Positions 16,575 through 27,184 are shown, counted from the first letter of the stretch. The stretch: 64,000 bases of DNA from Oscillatoria princeps RMCB-10 (GCA_019359235.1 JAHHHT010000028.1:46334-110333), one strand, 5' to 3'. The notes: generated by a model not told the origin, from the letters alone. Made by a program: numbers and translations.

Positions 16575-17543
16575 ATGACTCCTGCGCACGAAAAGAACCA
16601 TCTGTGGAATCAGTGGCTGGGTTTAACCCCACGCCCGACACGAATTGCTGCCGGCGATTCCGCGCCGGCGCAGCGACTTAAGCTTGCCGGCTGGCATTTG
16701 ACGCTCCTGAGAGCGGGCATGGCTTTGGCGATGGCCAGCTTGGCGCTGCCGGTGCGGGCTTTGCAAGTGCAGCTGGCACCGGCTAATCCTCAACTGGGGG
16801 ACACCCTGTCGGTAACCGTTCAGGTGGATGCCGGTGGGGCGGAGAACCCAACGGTTTCCGTGAATAAGGAAACCTACCCCACCTTCCCCATTGGCCAGAA
16901 TCGCTTTCGCGCCTTGCTGCCCACCACGCCCCTAGACCGGCCCGGAACATGGCAAATCCAGGTAGCCGGCGACAGTCAGGTGCGGAATTTAGCCGTGCGG
17001 GTTAGCGACCGCGACTTTCCCACGCAGTCCATCTGGCTGCCTCCCGGAAAAGACGAGGACGTCAGCGATTATGAATTCGACCGCGTAGACGCCTTCAAAC
17101 AACTAAACACGCCGCAAAAATTCTGGAATGGGCCGTTCCTGCGGCCTAACGCCGGTGAAATCACAACGATTTACGGGGTTCGCCGCTATTATAATGGTAA
17201 ATTTGCGGAAGACTATTACCACCGGGGTGTTGACTACGCGGGTGACTATGGCTCGCCGGTACTCGCACCGGCAGCCGGTCGCGTTGCTTTAGTGGGGCGG
17301 GAAGCCGACGGGTTCCAGGTTCACGGCAACTGCATTGGCATTGACCACGGTCAGGGTGTTACCACTATTTATTTGCACCTGAGCCGCATTAACGTCAAGG
17401 AGGGTGACTTTGTCAAACCCGGTCAGGTGATTGGCGCACTCGGCTCAACCGGCGCTTCCACCGGCCCGCACCTGCACTGGGGTTTGTACGTCCACGGCAA
17501 GTCTGTCGATCCAGTTCCCTGGAGATATAACGGATTTCAATAG
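16575..17543 (+). CDS. M23 family metallopeptidase (LytM-type), exported
   Basis: A zinc endopeptidase that cuts peptidoglycan cross-bridges. The N-terminal 60 residues hold a signal segment (MALAMASLALPVRA) after a longer charged lead. Residues about 62-150 are an Ig-like all-beta region. The M23 domain runs from about 200: HRGVDYAGDYG supplies the first His and Asp, and GPHLHWGLY the HxH ligand pair; YLHLSRINVKEGDFV is also typical. The C-terminus ends directly after the domain. It stands alone and probably acts in wall remodelling during growth or division. Confidence 0.9.
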   Translation: MTPAHEKNHLWNQWLGLTPRPTRIAAGDSAPAQRLKLAGWHLTLLRAGMALAMASLALPVRALQVQLAPANPQLGDTLSVTVQVDAGGAENPTVSVNKETYPTFPIGQNRFRALLPTTPLDRPGTWQIQVAGDSQVRNLAVRVSDRDFPTQSIWLPPGKDEDVSDYEFDRVDAFKQLNTPQKFWNGPFLRPNAGEITTIYGVRRYYNGKFAEDYYHRGVDYAGDYGSPVLAPAAGRVALVGREADGFQVHGNCIGIDHGQGVTTIYLHLSRINVKEGDFVKPGQVIGALGSTGASTGPHLHWGLYVHGKSVDPVPWRYNGFQ

Positions 17544-17663
17544 AGGCGTGGCGTTGCGCCTGTGGGGTTAGGGGCTAGAATGGTTCTACCCCTAACCGGG
17601 AAACAAGCAGCGCTGCCTGTCTTAAAAGATAAATTTTATTTTTATAAAATATAAATAATTTTT

Positions 17664-18455
17664 ATGAATCTGGCTCAGCTTTCCTCCGGCACTCCCCCCC
17701 TTCCCCGCTACAATAAAAATGTATATGTCCTGAGTCGGGGCCAAGCAGTGCAGCTTGTAGAGCGACACAGAATCCATAAAGGCCACAAATTAGGGTCAGA
17801 ATGCGACGGCCTGTGCTTTCTCTCAAAAAATCTTGACAGCGCGGCAAATTGCAGGGACCGACAAGATTTTTTGGCAGGCAGAGCGACGGACGCCAAGCTG
17901 GTTTATTGTGTCCTTAAAGAAAGCCCTGATTGCAAAGCGTTACCCGCTCAAGTGGCCCAGAGAGCGCTGAAATTAGTTTTGACGGCCTGGCACTCTTACC
18001 GAGCGGCTATAAAAGCTTATAAAGGAAATCCCTCTGCCTTCAGCGGTCTTCCTGAAATTGCGGGGGACAAAGGAACCAAAGAAAATCGCTCAGACGGCAG
18101 TTATGCAGTCCTCTACAAAAACCAGGCGTTCAGTAAAAGGGCTTTAAAAAAACGAAGAGTTGACCCGTCTCGAACTCACTTCTACCAGCGGACTGAAGTC
18201 AGCCAGAGAGCGCTGATAAGAATCGTTACCGAGGTGGGTTTCTATGTCATAGAAATTGCCGGCGTTCAACCGCCTGAACCCCGGCGACCTGAAGGTGGAA
18301 ATTATGCAGCGGCAGACCAGGGGTTAAACAACTTGGCTACCTCAGCCCACTCCAAAAGCGAGAGAACTGCGCAGGAAAGCGAATTAAGAGGGGACTGTTT
18401 AGGAGTGGGACGGGTCGGGTCATTAATGCGGATTGAAATGCCGCCTATAATATAG
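17664..18455 (+). pseudogene. Decayed TnpB (IS200/IS605-type), C-terminus lost
   Basis: From residue about 29 the frame matches, as I recall them, cyanobacterial TnpB proteins: LVERHRIHKGH, LCFLSKNLDSAANCR, ALPAQVAQRAL, AAIKAYKGNPSAFSGLP, ISKRALKK-like (AFSKRALKK) and YVIEIAGVQPPEP. Near residue 220, AADQGLNNLAT corresponds to the RuvC-I segment with its catalytic Asp. After that the similarity stops: the RuvC-II Glu, the zinc finger and RuvC-III are absent. Normal length is about 400 residues; this open frame has 263. No tnpA partner is next to it. It is most likely a dead insertion-sequence remnant whose frame has stayed open by chance. Confidence 0.7.
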
Positions 18456-18658
18456 GGCGTATGTGCAAACGCGCTTCGGGCCCGAAGCTCGTTCCGGAAA
18501 TGGGTTTCTCTGCAATCCGGTAGAGGCGCTTGTAGGGGAGCGCAGCGACCTCGTGCCAGTACGGGGAAAAGCGCACAAAGAGGTAAATCCGGTCAAAGTA
18601 GATATTCGATCGGTTTTGACGTGAACTATAACATGGTGCCGGAGAGTCTAGAGGTGTT

Positions 18659-19210
18659 ATGAGTATTGAAAAAATCGTTGAGCAAGCACTGCAGGATGGT
18701 TATTTGACGCCAGCTATGGAAGCGGAGGTCGGTCGCATCTGCAACACGGCCTCTGAACTGTCCATAGAAGAGTACATGGCCCTAGACCGTCTGATGGGGG
18801 CGCTTTTAACGGGTGAAGTCGTTGTCTTGCCTCGCAAACAGTTCATCAACGTCATGGAAGAGTTGGTGCTTTCAGAAGCCATCGCTCGGGTGGCAGAAAT
18901 AGAAGCCACTAGCGAGCGCACCCTGGACGTCGGAGACATCGCTGCTTACGCCCTCAACCGGCTCCCACCCCTGTACGCCACGACAGAAGAGGGTGCGAAT
19001 TTTCAGCGCTCCCGCGCCAGAGAAGAACTCCAGGATCTGATCGCCCAGCAAGTCAGTGAAGCAATCTCCCGCAACCTCGACCAGCCGAACTTTTTCCCGG
19101 AACGGCTTCCTCTCGGCAAGTCCTCTGGCAACGAAGTTCTGACTCAAGTCAGCGCCTTGCTGCAGGCTTACGCCCCCAACTACGAACAAAAACCCAAAGG
19201 CTCTCTGTAA
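18659..19210 (+). CDS. ComFB-domain protein, probable c-di-GMP receptor
   Basis: The 183-residue protein carries the late competence protein ComFB domain: NVMEELVLSEAIARV near residue 63, then LDVGDIAAYALNRLPPLYAT and QRSRAREELQDLI. In cyanobacteria proteins with this domain have been shown to bind cyclic di-nucleotides and to influence cell size, competence or motility; applying that here is by family. The start has a GAGG sequence 6 bases upstream. It is upstream of ilvC with a 210-bp gap and its own promoter region, so not clearly an operon. Confidence 0.85.
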   Translation: MSIEKIVEQALQDGYLTPAMEAEVGRICNTASELSIEEYMALDRLMGALLTGEVVVLPRKQFINVMEELVLSEAIARVAEIEATSERTLDVGDIAAYALNRLPPLYATTEEGANFQRSRAREELQDLIAQQVSEAISRNLDQPNFFPERLPLGKSSGNEVLTQVSALLQAYAPNYEQKPKGSL

Positions 19211-19221
19211 GGGGATTTTAG

Positions 19222-20418
<1,197 letters not shown>

Positions 20419-20488
20419 CAGGGGGAAGGGGCGACCGGTGTTGGGTGAAACTCATTTGACCCCTCCCCCTTTCTCTGCTGAAACCACC

Positions 20489-20719
20489 TCACTGAGAAGC
20501 CGGAACCCCTTTCTGCTCTTTGTCAATCGCTTCTTGGGTTCGCTTGTTTTGGTCTTTTTTGGCCCACCCAGGAACCAAGCCGTTGCCAAATTTCACCAAG
20601 GCTGTGCGAGTGTCCAGACTCGTCTTTTTCATCTGGGGGGGAAGAGGCTGGATTTGGTCTCCAAAGGCGATAAATGCCGCCAGCAGCATCACCAAACCTG
20701 CAACTAAGGTTACTTTCAT
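20489..20719 (-). CDS. Small membrane-anchored hypothetical protein, 76 aa
   Basis: The ATG at 20719 has a perfect GGAGG 7 bases upstream, which is the main evidence that this is a gene. The product begins MKVTLVAGLVMLLAAFIAFG, one membrane segment or signal anchor, followed by a basic, soluble tail (LPPQMKKTSL, WAKKDQNKRTQEAIDKEQ). No family is recognised. It converges with ilvC (70-bp gap) and diverges from the EndoU-like gene, 108 bp away. Confidence 0.6.
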   Translation of the reverse strand: MKVTLVAGLVMLLAAFIAFGDQIQPLPPQMKKTSLDTRTALVKFGNGLVPGWAKKDQNKRTQEAIDKEQKGVPASQ

Positions 20720-20827
20720 ATTCAATCCTCCATTTAATTGCCTTCGACGGCAACAGACTGCAGGCTTTGGCCTGCAGCACGCTCAAAGCATAGCGCCTCT
20801 TCTACAATTTTTCCCACACTTAGCTCA

Positions 20828-21676
20828 ATGGCGATCAACTGGATTGGCACCCTCGGGATTCTGACTGCGCTCTGGTTGGGGGTAAACTCCTGCAGCCAGC
20901 CCCAGCAGGCAAACCTCCCCCCCACACCAAACCCCAACCGCCCAGCGGTTCAGGCAAGCGCAAATTTACTGCCTTTTTTTGATGAAATTAATAACCCCGT
21001 TACTGTGGGCTTCCCAGCGGGCCAGAAAGTAGACATAACGCCACCGCCACCCCAGCTGAATGCCTTCGACGAGTCTGTGCTGCAAATCTGCGGCCCTATT
21101 GGCACCCGAGTCAAGCCAGAGACTTTCAAAAAATTGCTCTCAGACTACCCACAAGTGTTGCGCCAAGTCAAGGGGGCTGCCGGCGAGCTGCGTCCCGGGC
21201 GCAAAAGTGATGCGGAATTTCTCGACGACCTCACAGCTATCTGGTTCAACCGCCGGGGCTTTGAACATATTTTTTGCGGCGAGATAAAGAACTCAAACAC
21301 CATTGGCGGACTGCACTTTGCCGGCAGATATTTGCAGTTACAAAAGCAAGGAATTGCGGGCCGGCTGCCGAATAACTCCAACCGAGAAGAAGTCATCCCC
21401 GGTGCGGTTTACAGCCTGGGCGTGGCAATCCGGCAGGGGAACGGCACTGTCACCGCCAACATGAAAAGTTACGCCTACCCCAGCAACGCTCAAGAAATTC
21501 TCACAGACGCCACAAAAGCCTTTAAAACTCAGAGCAGCTCCCAGCGTGACTGCATCTACACCGTGCGAGACTCAGAGACGAGACAGTCGTTCCCAGCTGT
21601 TTTTGTCAGAAACGAAAGCGCTATTATCACCTTTTATCCCGACGTCACTCCGAAAGGAAAAAAATGCGCTATTTAG
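20828..21676 (+). CDS. Exported EndoU-family ribonuclease-like protein
   Basis: Starting at the ATG at 20828 the protein has 282 residues with an N-terminal signal segment (INWIGTLGILTALWLGVNSC); the Cys after VNS could be a lipid attachment site, though the lipobox is poor. The C-terminal half fits the EndoU fold: RRGFEHIFCGEIKNSN matches the GFEHVFxGE motif with one catalytic His, and IGGLHFAGRYLQLQKQGIAG matches the second His region; a late Lys (NMKSYAY) may be the third. EndoU enzymes cut RNA at uridylates; bacterial ones are mostly toxins. No immunity gene is adjacent, so housekeeping or extracellular RNA degradation is also possible. Confidence 0.7.
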   Translation: MAINWIGTLGILTALWLGVNSCSQPQQANLPPTPNPNRPAVQASANLLPFFDEINNPVTVGFPAGQKVDITPPPPQLNAFDESVLQICGPIGTRVKPETFKKLLSDYPQVLRQVKGAAGELRPGRKSDAEFLDDLTAIWFNRRGFEHIFCGEIKNSNTIGGLHFAGRYLQLQKQGIAGRLPNNSNREEVIPGAVYSLGVAIRQGNGTVTANMKSYAYPSNAQEILTDATKAFKTQSSSQRDCIYTVRDSETRQSFPAVFVRNESAIITFYPDVTPKGKKCAI

Positions 21677-21811
21677 CCACAGCATAGTTTACATATAAAA
21701 GCGGCAAAACAAAGCCGGGCAAGACTTGCCGCATATAAATTGCCTATTATATTCGCGTTTATCCGCGTTAATCTGCGGTTTAAAATCCACCCCCCGGCAG
21801 CCCCCAAAATT

Positions 21812-23218
21812 TCACAGGGCAAAAGGTGGGCGGTGATGGTTCCAGGGTTTGGCCGCTTCAATCTGGGCCGCCAGGGCGAGCAGGGTGGCTTCCGCAGCCG
21901 GTCGCCCGACGAGCTGGACGCCCACCGGCAGCCCATCCGGGTCAAACCCGGCGGGGAGCGCCACAGCCGGCTGGCCACTGGCGTTGAACGGCGGACAGGG
22001 AGCAATCCAGCCAATAATCTTTTGCAGCGTCTCTTCGGGAGAGAGGTTAGCCCACTCCCCGACGCGCAGGGGTTCGTGCATGTACACCGGCAGCACCAGC
22101 ACGTCGAAACGGTCAAAAAACGCCACAGTCCGCCGCGAAATTGCCTGCATCTGGTAAACAGCCCGCAGGTAGTCACCGGCAGAGCCAGTATTCTCCAGCA
22201 GCCAGAAATTCATTTTCTCCAGCAATGGGGCGGGAATGCCAGACGCCCCCACACCGGCTTGCCAAACTGCTTTAAAAGGCTCAATCAACCCCGTGAAATC
22301 GGGGCAGCCGGCTTCTACTTCGTGGCCCATATCTTGCAGCAGCCGCACCGTGTCCAGCACAGCTTGCCCGCACGCCGGCGCGACTTCCCCCACCGATGGA
22401 ATTGAGGTGGAAAAGGCGATCCGCAGGGAACCGGGTTTTTGCTCAGTCGCTTGCAGGAAAGGCGTTTCTGGATCGGGCAACCAGTAGGGATCGCCGGTGA
22501 CATAACCGGACATGACATCGAGAAGGGCGGCGGCGTCTCGCACGGTGCGAGCTATTGGGCCATTGGTAGAAATCCCATTTTGGTAATCGCCCACCGGCGC
22601 GTGAGATATCCGCCCCCGTGCCGGTTTGAGGCCCACCAAACCGCAGCAAAAAGCTGGCCCGCGAATGGAGCCGCCGCCATCAGATCCTTGGGCAACTGGG
22701 CACAGCCCAGCCGCCACTGCAGCTGCAGCGCCGCCACTCGATCCGCCCGGGGTGCGCTCCAGGTTCCAGGGATTGCGGGTGGGGGGAAATCCTTCCGGTT
22801 CCGTATAGGGCAGCGATCCCACCTGGGATGCGGCGGTTTTGCCGAGAATCACAAATCCTGCTTGCTTGATTCGCGCCACTGCGGCGTCATCGTGGTTGGC
22901 CAGCTGGTGGCGCAGCGCTGCTGTGCCGTAGGTGCAGGGCACACCGGCAACCGGGTTGAGGTCCTTGATGGAAATCGGCACGCCAAAGAAGGGGGGCAGT
23001 TCTGAGGGGTTGCCGGTAAGAGCCAGCTGTTCTGTTTTGGCTCTGGCATCCGCAATCGCCATGTCAGCGGTTACGGTAAAATAGCTGCCCAGTTGAGAGT
23101 CGAGCCGGTTGATGCGTTCCAGATAAAGTTCGACTAACTCCAGCGGCGAGACTTGTTTGCTGCGGATGAGCTGAGCTTGTTCGAGTGCCGGGGTAAAAGC
23201 TAAATCGCCCTTATTCAT
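21812..23218 (-). CDS. Amidase, amidase-signature family
   Basis: A 468-residue hydrolase of the Ser-cisSer-Lys class, which cleaves amide bonds; the family includes GatA. Visible: Lys in [29 protein letters not shown] and [17 protein letters not shown] with the two serines. C-terminus [20 protein letters not shown] is typical. I place the start at the ATG at 23218 ([14 protein letters not shown]), with AGGAAAG upstream; a start at 23281 would add 21 residues of poor match. It is alone, so a role in tRNA amidation is less likely than general amide turnover; substrate unknown. Confidence 0.92.
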   Translation of the reverse strand: MNKGDLAFTPALEQAQLIRSKQVSPLELVELYLERINRLDSQLGSYFTVTADMAIADARAKTEQLALTGNPSELPPFFGVPISIKDLNPVAGVPCTYGTAALRHQLANHDDAAVARIKQAGFVILGKTAASQVGSLPYTEPEGFPPTRNPWNLERTPGGSSGGAAAAVAAGLCPVAQGSDGGGSIRGPAFCCGLVGLKPARGRISHAPVGDYQNGISTNGPIARTVRDAAALLDVMSGYVTGDPYWLPDPETPFLQATEQKPGSLRIAFSTSIPSVGEVAPACGQAVLDTVRLLQDMGHEVEAGCPDFTGLIEPFKAVWQAGVGASGIPAPLLEKMNFWLLENTGSAGDYLRAVYQMQAISRRTVAFFDRFDVLVLPVYMHEPLRVGEWANLSPEETLQKIIGWIAPCPPFNASGQPAVALPAGFDPDGLPVGVQLVGRPAAEATLLALAAQIEAAKPWNHHRPPFAL

Positions 23219-23513
23219 TCCTGCTGCTTTCCTGCGGGGTGCTATTTCCAAAGTACGCCCAAGGGGCGTGCCGATAATCACATCTTAGCTCGCCTGTCTG
23301 CTATTTTACCAAAACCAGCCGGTCTGATTTCTTGTGTCTGGCTTTTTGCGAACCGTTATGCCGGTTGACGATTAACTCACCGCCATCTGCGGCGGACAAT
23401 TGGGGCAGACAGTTGGCGCAGTGTCACAGACAGTAATAACCAGCGGGGAAGATGGTGCTGTGGCGTGCCGGTCGGGGGCGAGCGTAACTCCTCCGCAGGA
23501 GATTCGCCTCTCC
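23219..23513. other. Intergenic region, no gene seen
   Basis: A 295-bp spacer between the amidase and the downstream end of the methyltransferase, both on the minus strand. It contains GC-rich repeats and no convincing promoter or hairpin. Confidence 0.4.
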
Positions 23514-25118
23514 CTAAAATAAACTTTGTTGCTCGCAAACTGTCATTTCCTTTTCAGCTCTTTTAAATGCCAGCGCTCCCAGACTCATATCAAAAAATTC
23601 CGGGCGCTTCCGTTTGGTGATTAAATCTTCAACCGGCAAAATTTGAAGGCGCGGGTAGTCTCTACCGTTGCCCGCTCTGTAAAAACCGGCTTTAGCCGCT
23701 TCTGCTATCATTGGCTTCGTGGGTTCTGCCAGAGTCACCAGCCAACCCATATCAGCCTTGTTGTTTTGGACTGTCCCCATCAAATCTCGCACCATTGCCA
23801 CCCCTATATTATCACCTCCTTTAACACTGACGATAATTTTCCGCTTAATTTCCTTACCGCCTTCTAAGTCGCTGATGTAGCGCAATCCGTCTATACCGCC
23901 ATCCGCACCCTTTTTCTTGCCTTGATAGGGCGGAACCTCAACCAGAGAGCACGCCCACCACTGGAACTGATACTTATCGCGCCGCGCCAAGTCTCTCGCA
24001 CCTTCTAAGTCTTTGGGCGTACCGCAGACCTCGAATGCGAGCCCGGGAAAAGCGCTTTTCAAGCGACTTTCAATCATAGAAATAGCCAAGTGAGTGATAT
24101 CAATTCCTGTCCAATTGCGTCCTAGTTTTTGGGAGGCGTGCAGGGCGGTGCCGCAGCCACAAAACGGATCGAGTACCAAATCCCCCGGATTGGAGCTAAC
24201 TTGAATAATGCGCTCTAAAAGAGTTACTGGCTTCTGAGTGGGATAGCCCAGACGCTCTACTGACTGCGACTGAACTGGCTTGATGTCATCCCAAATATTT
24301 TGCAATGGCACGCCTTGCATTTCATCGAGATAGCGCTTGTATCGCGGAACAGTACCAGGTTTAGTCTGGACAACTCGACCTTCAGCAATCAGTTCGCTCA
24401 TCTTTTCTTGGCTGTAGCGCCAATAGCGCTCAACCCCCATAACTTGATAGTAAGGATTGCCTTTTGCAGCGCCGCCCGGTGCAGTGAGGTCTCCTAGCTG
24501 ATAGCGCCGCCCATCGGGTTCAGCGTGTTTGTATAAGTTCGTATTCCTGAGTGTAGTGTGCTGGGTGTTGAATGTGTATTTATTGCTTTTGGTGTAGTAG
24601 AGAAGGATGTCGGCGATGTTGCCATAAGCTAGGCGACCTTGTTTGGTGGTGGGCGCTGGAGCGTTTCCAGGTAATTTCGCTGCGATAGTTTGTCCAAAAA
24701 TGAAGTCTAGAATCAGCTTGAGGTAGTGGCTGGCAGTTGGATCGCAGTGCAGGTACAGGCTGCCGGTGGGCTTTAAGACGCGGTGCAACTCTACTAGACG
24801 GATGGCAATCATTACCAGGTAGGCTGACAGGTCATTTTGCCCCAAATTGCGAACCAGCAAATCCAATATTTCGGCTAATTTACCGCATCTGTCGAACAAT
24901 TCATGGAGGGCGCGGCTTGACTCGTCATTCCAGTGCCAAGTGTCCTCAAAGGCTGTTATCTGTGCTTGGGGCAAACAGGCTGTTTTGCTGTTCCCAAAGA
25001 TGACGTTGTAGTAAGCGTTGGAATTGAAGGGGGGGTCGAGGTATATAAGATCGGCGCTTTGATCAGCAATGCTGTTGCGCAGAACTTCCAGGTTGTCACC
25101 AAAGAAAAGTCGGTTCAT
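23514..25118 (-). CDS. DNA methyltransferase fused to Mrr-like nuclease domain
   Basis: Residues 1-350 are an amino-methyltransferase with motif IV first (LIYLDPPFNSNAYYN) and motif I late (DLVLDPFCGCGTALHA), the beta-class order; it should methylate adenine N6 or cytosine N4. Residues about 385-500 resemble the Mrr-type restriction domain: KGADGGIDGLRYI and KIIVSVKGGDN give the D-(x)n-xxK pattern, followed by MVRDLMGTV and MGWLVTLAEPTKPM. One polypeptide therefore carries modification and a possible cutting module, as in single-chain restriction-modification enzymes. No specificity or other restriction gene is adjacent. The ATG at 25118 gives MNRLFFGDNLEVL, normal for the family. Confidence 0.85.
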   Translation of the reverse strand: MNRLFFGDNLEVLRNSIADQSADLIYLDPPFNSNAYYNVIFGNSKTACLPQAQITAFEDTWHWNDESSRALHELFDRCGKLAEILDLLVRNLGQNDLSAYLVMIAIRLVELHRVLKPTGSLYLHCDPTASHYLKLILDFIFGQTIAAKLPGNAPAPTTKQGRLAYGNIADILLYYTKSNKYTFNTQHTTLRNTNLYKHAEPDGRRYQLGDLTAPGGAAKGNPYYQVMGVERYWRYSQEKMSELIAEGRVVQTKPGTVPRYKRYLDEMQGVPLQNIWDDIKPVQSQSVERLGYPTQKPVTLLERIIQVSSNPGDLVLDPFCGCGTALHASQKLGRNWTGIDITHLAISMIESRLKSAFPGLAFEVCGTPKDLEGARDLARRDKYQFQWWACSLVEVPPYQGKKKGADGGIDGLRYISDLEGGKEIKRKIIVSVKGGDNIGVAMVRDLMGTVQNNKADMGWLVTLAEPTKPMIAEAAKAGFYRAGNGRDYPRLQILPVEDLITKRKRPEFFDMSLGALAFKRAEKEMTVCEQQSLF

Positions 25119-25216
25119 TCGCTGAAAAGGGGAATCGCCAGCAACTTATCTCTGATTATACCCCCAGGGCGACGCCACGCAGGAGGCAAATCCGCAGCAG
25201 TAAGGTGCGTTCCCTC

Positions 25217-25346
25217 TATAGCGCGTCAATAACCTTCGTGTAAATTTCAGAACCCCGGTTTCGTAGGGACGGGGCACCCACGGAGACCGCCCTCTTCCGG
25301 GGTTCTGGGCCAAGATCGGTTGCGCAAATCATTTAGACCTGCTATA
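25217..25346. mobile_element. Second MITE-like element (130 bp)
   Basis: TATAGCGCGTC at the left and GACCTGCTATA at the right are imperfect terminal inverted repeats. Inside, CAGAACCCCGG faces CCGGGGTTCTG. A related right end (AAATCATTTAGAACTGCT) lies at about 34759. No coding capacity. Confidence 0.55.
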
Positions 25347-25437
25347 GAAGGGCACTGCACTCCCAGGGGAAAGCCCTCCGTTGAGGGAACCCACTCTACC
25401 TCCTCAACTGTTACGCTAATAATGCTGCTTATTGTAG

Positions 25438-25489
25438 AAAGGAGGCAGAGCCTCCAGAGGCCGTTCCCAGGCAGAGCCTGGGAACGAGG
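25438..25489. repeat. Double-hairpin repeat (GGAGGCAGAGCCTCC type)
   Basis: GGAGGCAGAGCCTCC followed by GTTCCCAGGCAGAGCCTGGGAAC. The same two palindromes occur at 45351-45420 and 61589-61635 (opposite order, with a shared AGATTAAAAGCCTAA flank), and the second one alone at 52702-52729. Confidence 0.75.
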
Positions 25490-25560
25490 TATTAGCCGGC
25501 ATATAAACAATAGGGGCGCGACACTGCCGCGCCCTAGAACTGTGGGGTTGAAATTAAAGA

Positions 25561-26388
25561 CTAAACCTTCGACCGGTCGGTCAAAATCTCGTAGCCGGTT
25601 TCTGTGACGAGCACGGTATGCTCAAACTGAGCGGACAGAGTGTTATCTACCGTCACTGCAGTCCACTTGTCTGGCAAGATGCGGGTGTGCTTGGAACCGG
25701 CATTCAAAATCGGCTCAATTGCCAGCGTCATGCCGGCGCGGAGTTTGACATTCGGCATTTCGTGGGTGCGGAAATTGAACACGGAGGGTTCTTCGTGGAG
25801 GTTGCGCCCCACACCGTGGCCGGTGAAGTCTTCCACTATGCTAAAGCCATTGGCAACTACGTGGTCTTGAATCGCGCCGGCAAGATCGAGCAGGCAGTTG
25901 CCGGCTTTGACTTGTTCAATTCCCTTGTAGAGGGCTTCTTCTGCGACGCGAATTAACTTGGCCGCCTCTGGCGTCACTTCACCCACGGCGAGAGTGATGC
26001 AGGAGTCGCCGTGAAAGCCCTGGTAGTAAGCGCCGGTGTCCACTTTCACGACATCGCCGGCTTTTATCACTTTCTTGGGGCTGGGAATGCCGTGCACCAC
26101 TTCATTATTAATGCTGGAGCAAATCGAGGCTGGAAATCCGTGATAGCCTTTAAAGCTGGGAGTTGCGCCCATTTCGCGAATGCGCTTCTCAGCGTGAGAG
26201 TCCAAGTCAGCGGTTGTCATCCCGGGCTGCACCATCTCGGAAATTTCTTTGAGCACCGTTGCCACAATTCTAGCCGCCTGCCGCATGATGTCGATTTCGC
26301 GCTTCGATTTAATCTCTATGCCGCGACGCTGCTGTTTGACGCGGGGGGGCTGAGAGGCTTGGGGAAGGAGATTGCCAAGAATGTTCAT
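25561..26388 (-). CDS. map: Methionine aminopeptidase, type I
   Basis: Removes the N-terminal Met from nascent proteins using two metal ions. Motifs: [15 protein letters not shown] with a catalytic His, [17 protein letters not shown] with two metal-binding Asp, [14 protein letters not shown] with a metal His, GMTLAIEPI with a metal Glu, and the final Glu in [11 protein letters not shown]. The 275-residue length includes an N-terminal extension of about 25 residues ([16 protein letters not shown]) before the core; this is common in cyanobacterial copies. It is monocistronic here. Confidence 0.96.
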   Translation of the reverse strand: MNILGNLLPQASQPPRVKQQRRGIEIKSKREIDIMRQAARIVATVLKEISEMVQPGMTTADLDSHAEKRIREMGATPSFKGYHGFPASICSSINNEVVHGIPSPKKVIKAGDVVKVDTGAYYQGFHGDSCITLAVGEVTPEAAKLIRVAEEALYKGIEQVKAGNCLLDLAGAIQDHVVANGFSIVEDFTGHGVGRNLHEEPSVFNFRTHEMPNVKLRAGMTLAIEPILNAGSKHTRILPDKWTAVTVDNTLSAQFEHTVLVTETGYEILTDRSKV

Positions 26389-26759
26389 GTTATGGATGGG
26401 AAGCTATGGGTGGTACAACAACCGGACTCAGAAATATCTTGCCCGACTTTCAAGGGTTGAGCCGCTGCTACCGGCCAGAATCCGTTGGGAAGCTGTGCCT
26501 GCAGATCGCAGTAGCGATTAACCCGTGCGGGTTAGTGGAGTTAGTCTTCTTTAACTAAGTTAACAGATCGCAGTCACTTCCTTCCGGCGTCCACCGGAGG
26601 GTGAAACCGCACGGCACGAACCGCCGCACCGGCGTGCCGGGTATCTCTGGCACCAGGGGTGGGGGCACCCCCCTCCTTCCCGCCGCGCCGATCTCAAGTC
26701 CGGTGGCTCTCGTTAGGGCACTGTGGGGCGGGAACGCAGACGCTGCGGCGGGAACAATG

Positions 26760-26832
26760 TCCCATGCGCCACGCCCCATGCCCCATGCCCCATGTTAGGG
26801 GTTAGGGTTTAGGGGTTAGGGGTTAGGGGTTG
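26760..26832. repeat. Heptamer repeats CCCCATG and TTAGGGG
   Basis: About four CCCCATG units are followed immediately by about five TTAGGGG units (one variant TTAGGGT). These are short tandemly repeated heptanucleotides typical of filamentous cyanobacteria. Confidence 0.85.
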
Positions 26833-26895
26833 GGAGAAAAGTTGATAATTAACCCAATGCCCATTTCCGATTGCGATCATGCGATCATGCGATGA

Positions 26896-26963
26896 TGCCC
26901 CATGCCCCATGCCCCATGCCCCATGCCCCATGCCCCATGCCCCATGCCCCATGCCCCATGCCC
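26896..26963. repeat. CCCCATG heptamer array, about 9 units
   Basis: Nine to ten perfect CCCCATG units with no spacers, preceded by three GCGATCAT-like direct repeats (26874-26893). The inverse array with CATGGGG and GGGGATT appears at 59247-59312. Confidence 0.9.
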
Positions 26964-27184
26964 AGTATGTACAGACCCGACATGTCGCGTCCCCACACAA
27001 AACCGGTGCGATGCGGACACCTGTGAAATGTCCCAGCGCACCGGCACGAGCCACGCCCTCGCCTCAGGGACGCTCTCTACCTGCTCGCTGACCGGCACCC
27101 GGTGCGGCCTGCCGGCGGGGCCTGCCGGCCTCCATTACATAGGCAATGTTAATCTAAATGCCAACTCATATAAGAAAATCGTAT

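Larger units (their letters stand above)
25119..25560. other. 442-bp spacer made of repeats
   Basis: No gene seen. It contains the second type of inverted-repeat element (25217-25346) and the GGAGGCAGAGCCTCC / GTTCCCAGGC...GCCTGGGAAC double hairpin (25438-25489). Confidence 0.6.

Noticed and set aside
26896..26963. CRISPR-like repeat run
   Set aside because: Units are 7 bases (CCCCATG) with no spacers, and no cas genes are in the window. It is a heptamer tandem repeat.
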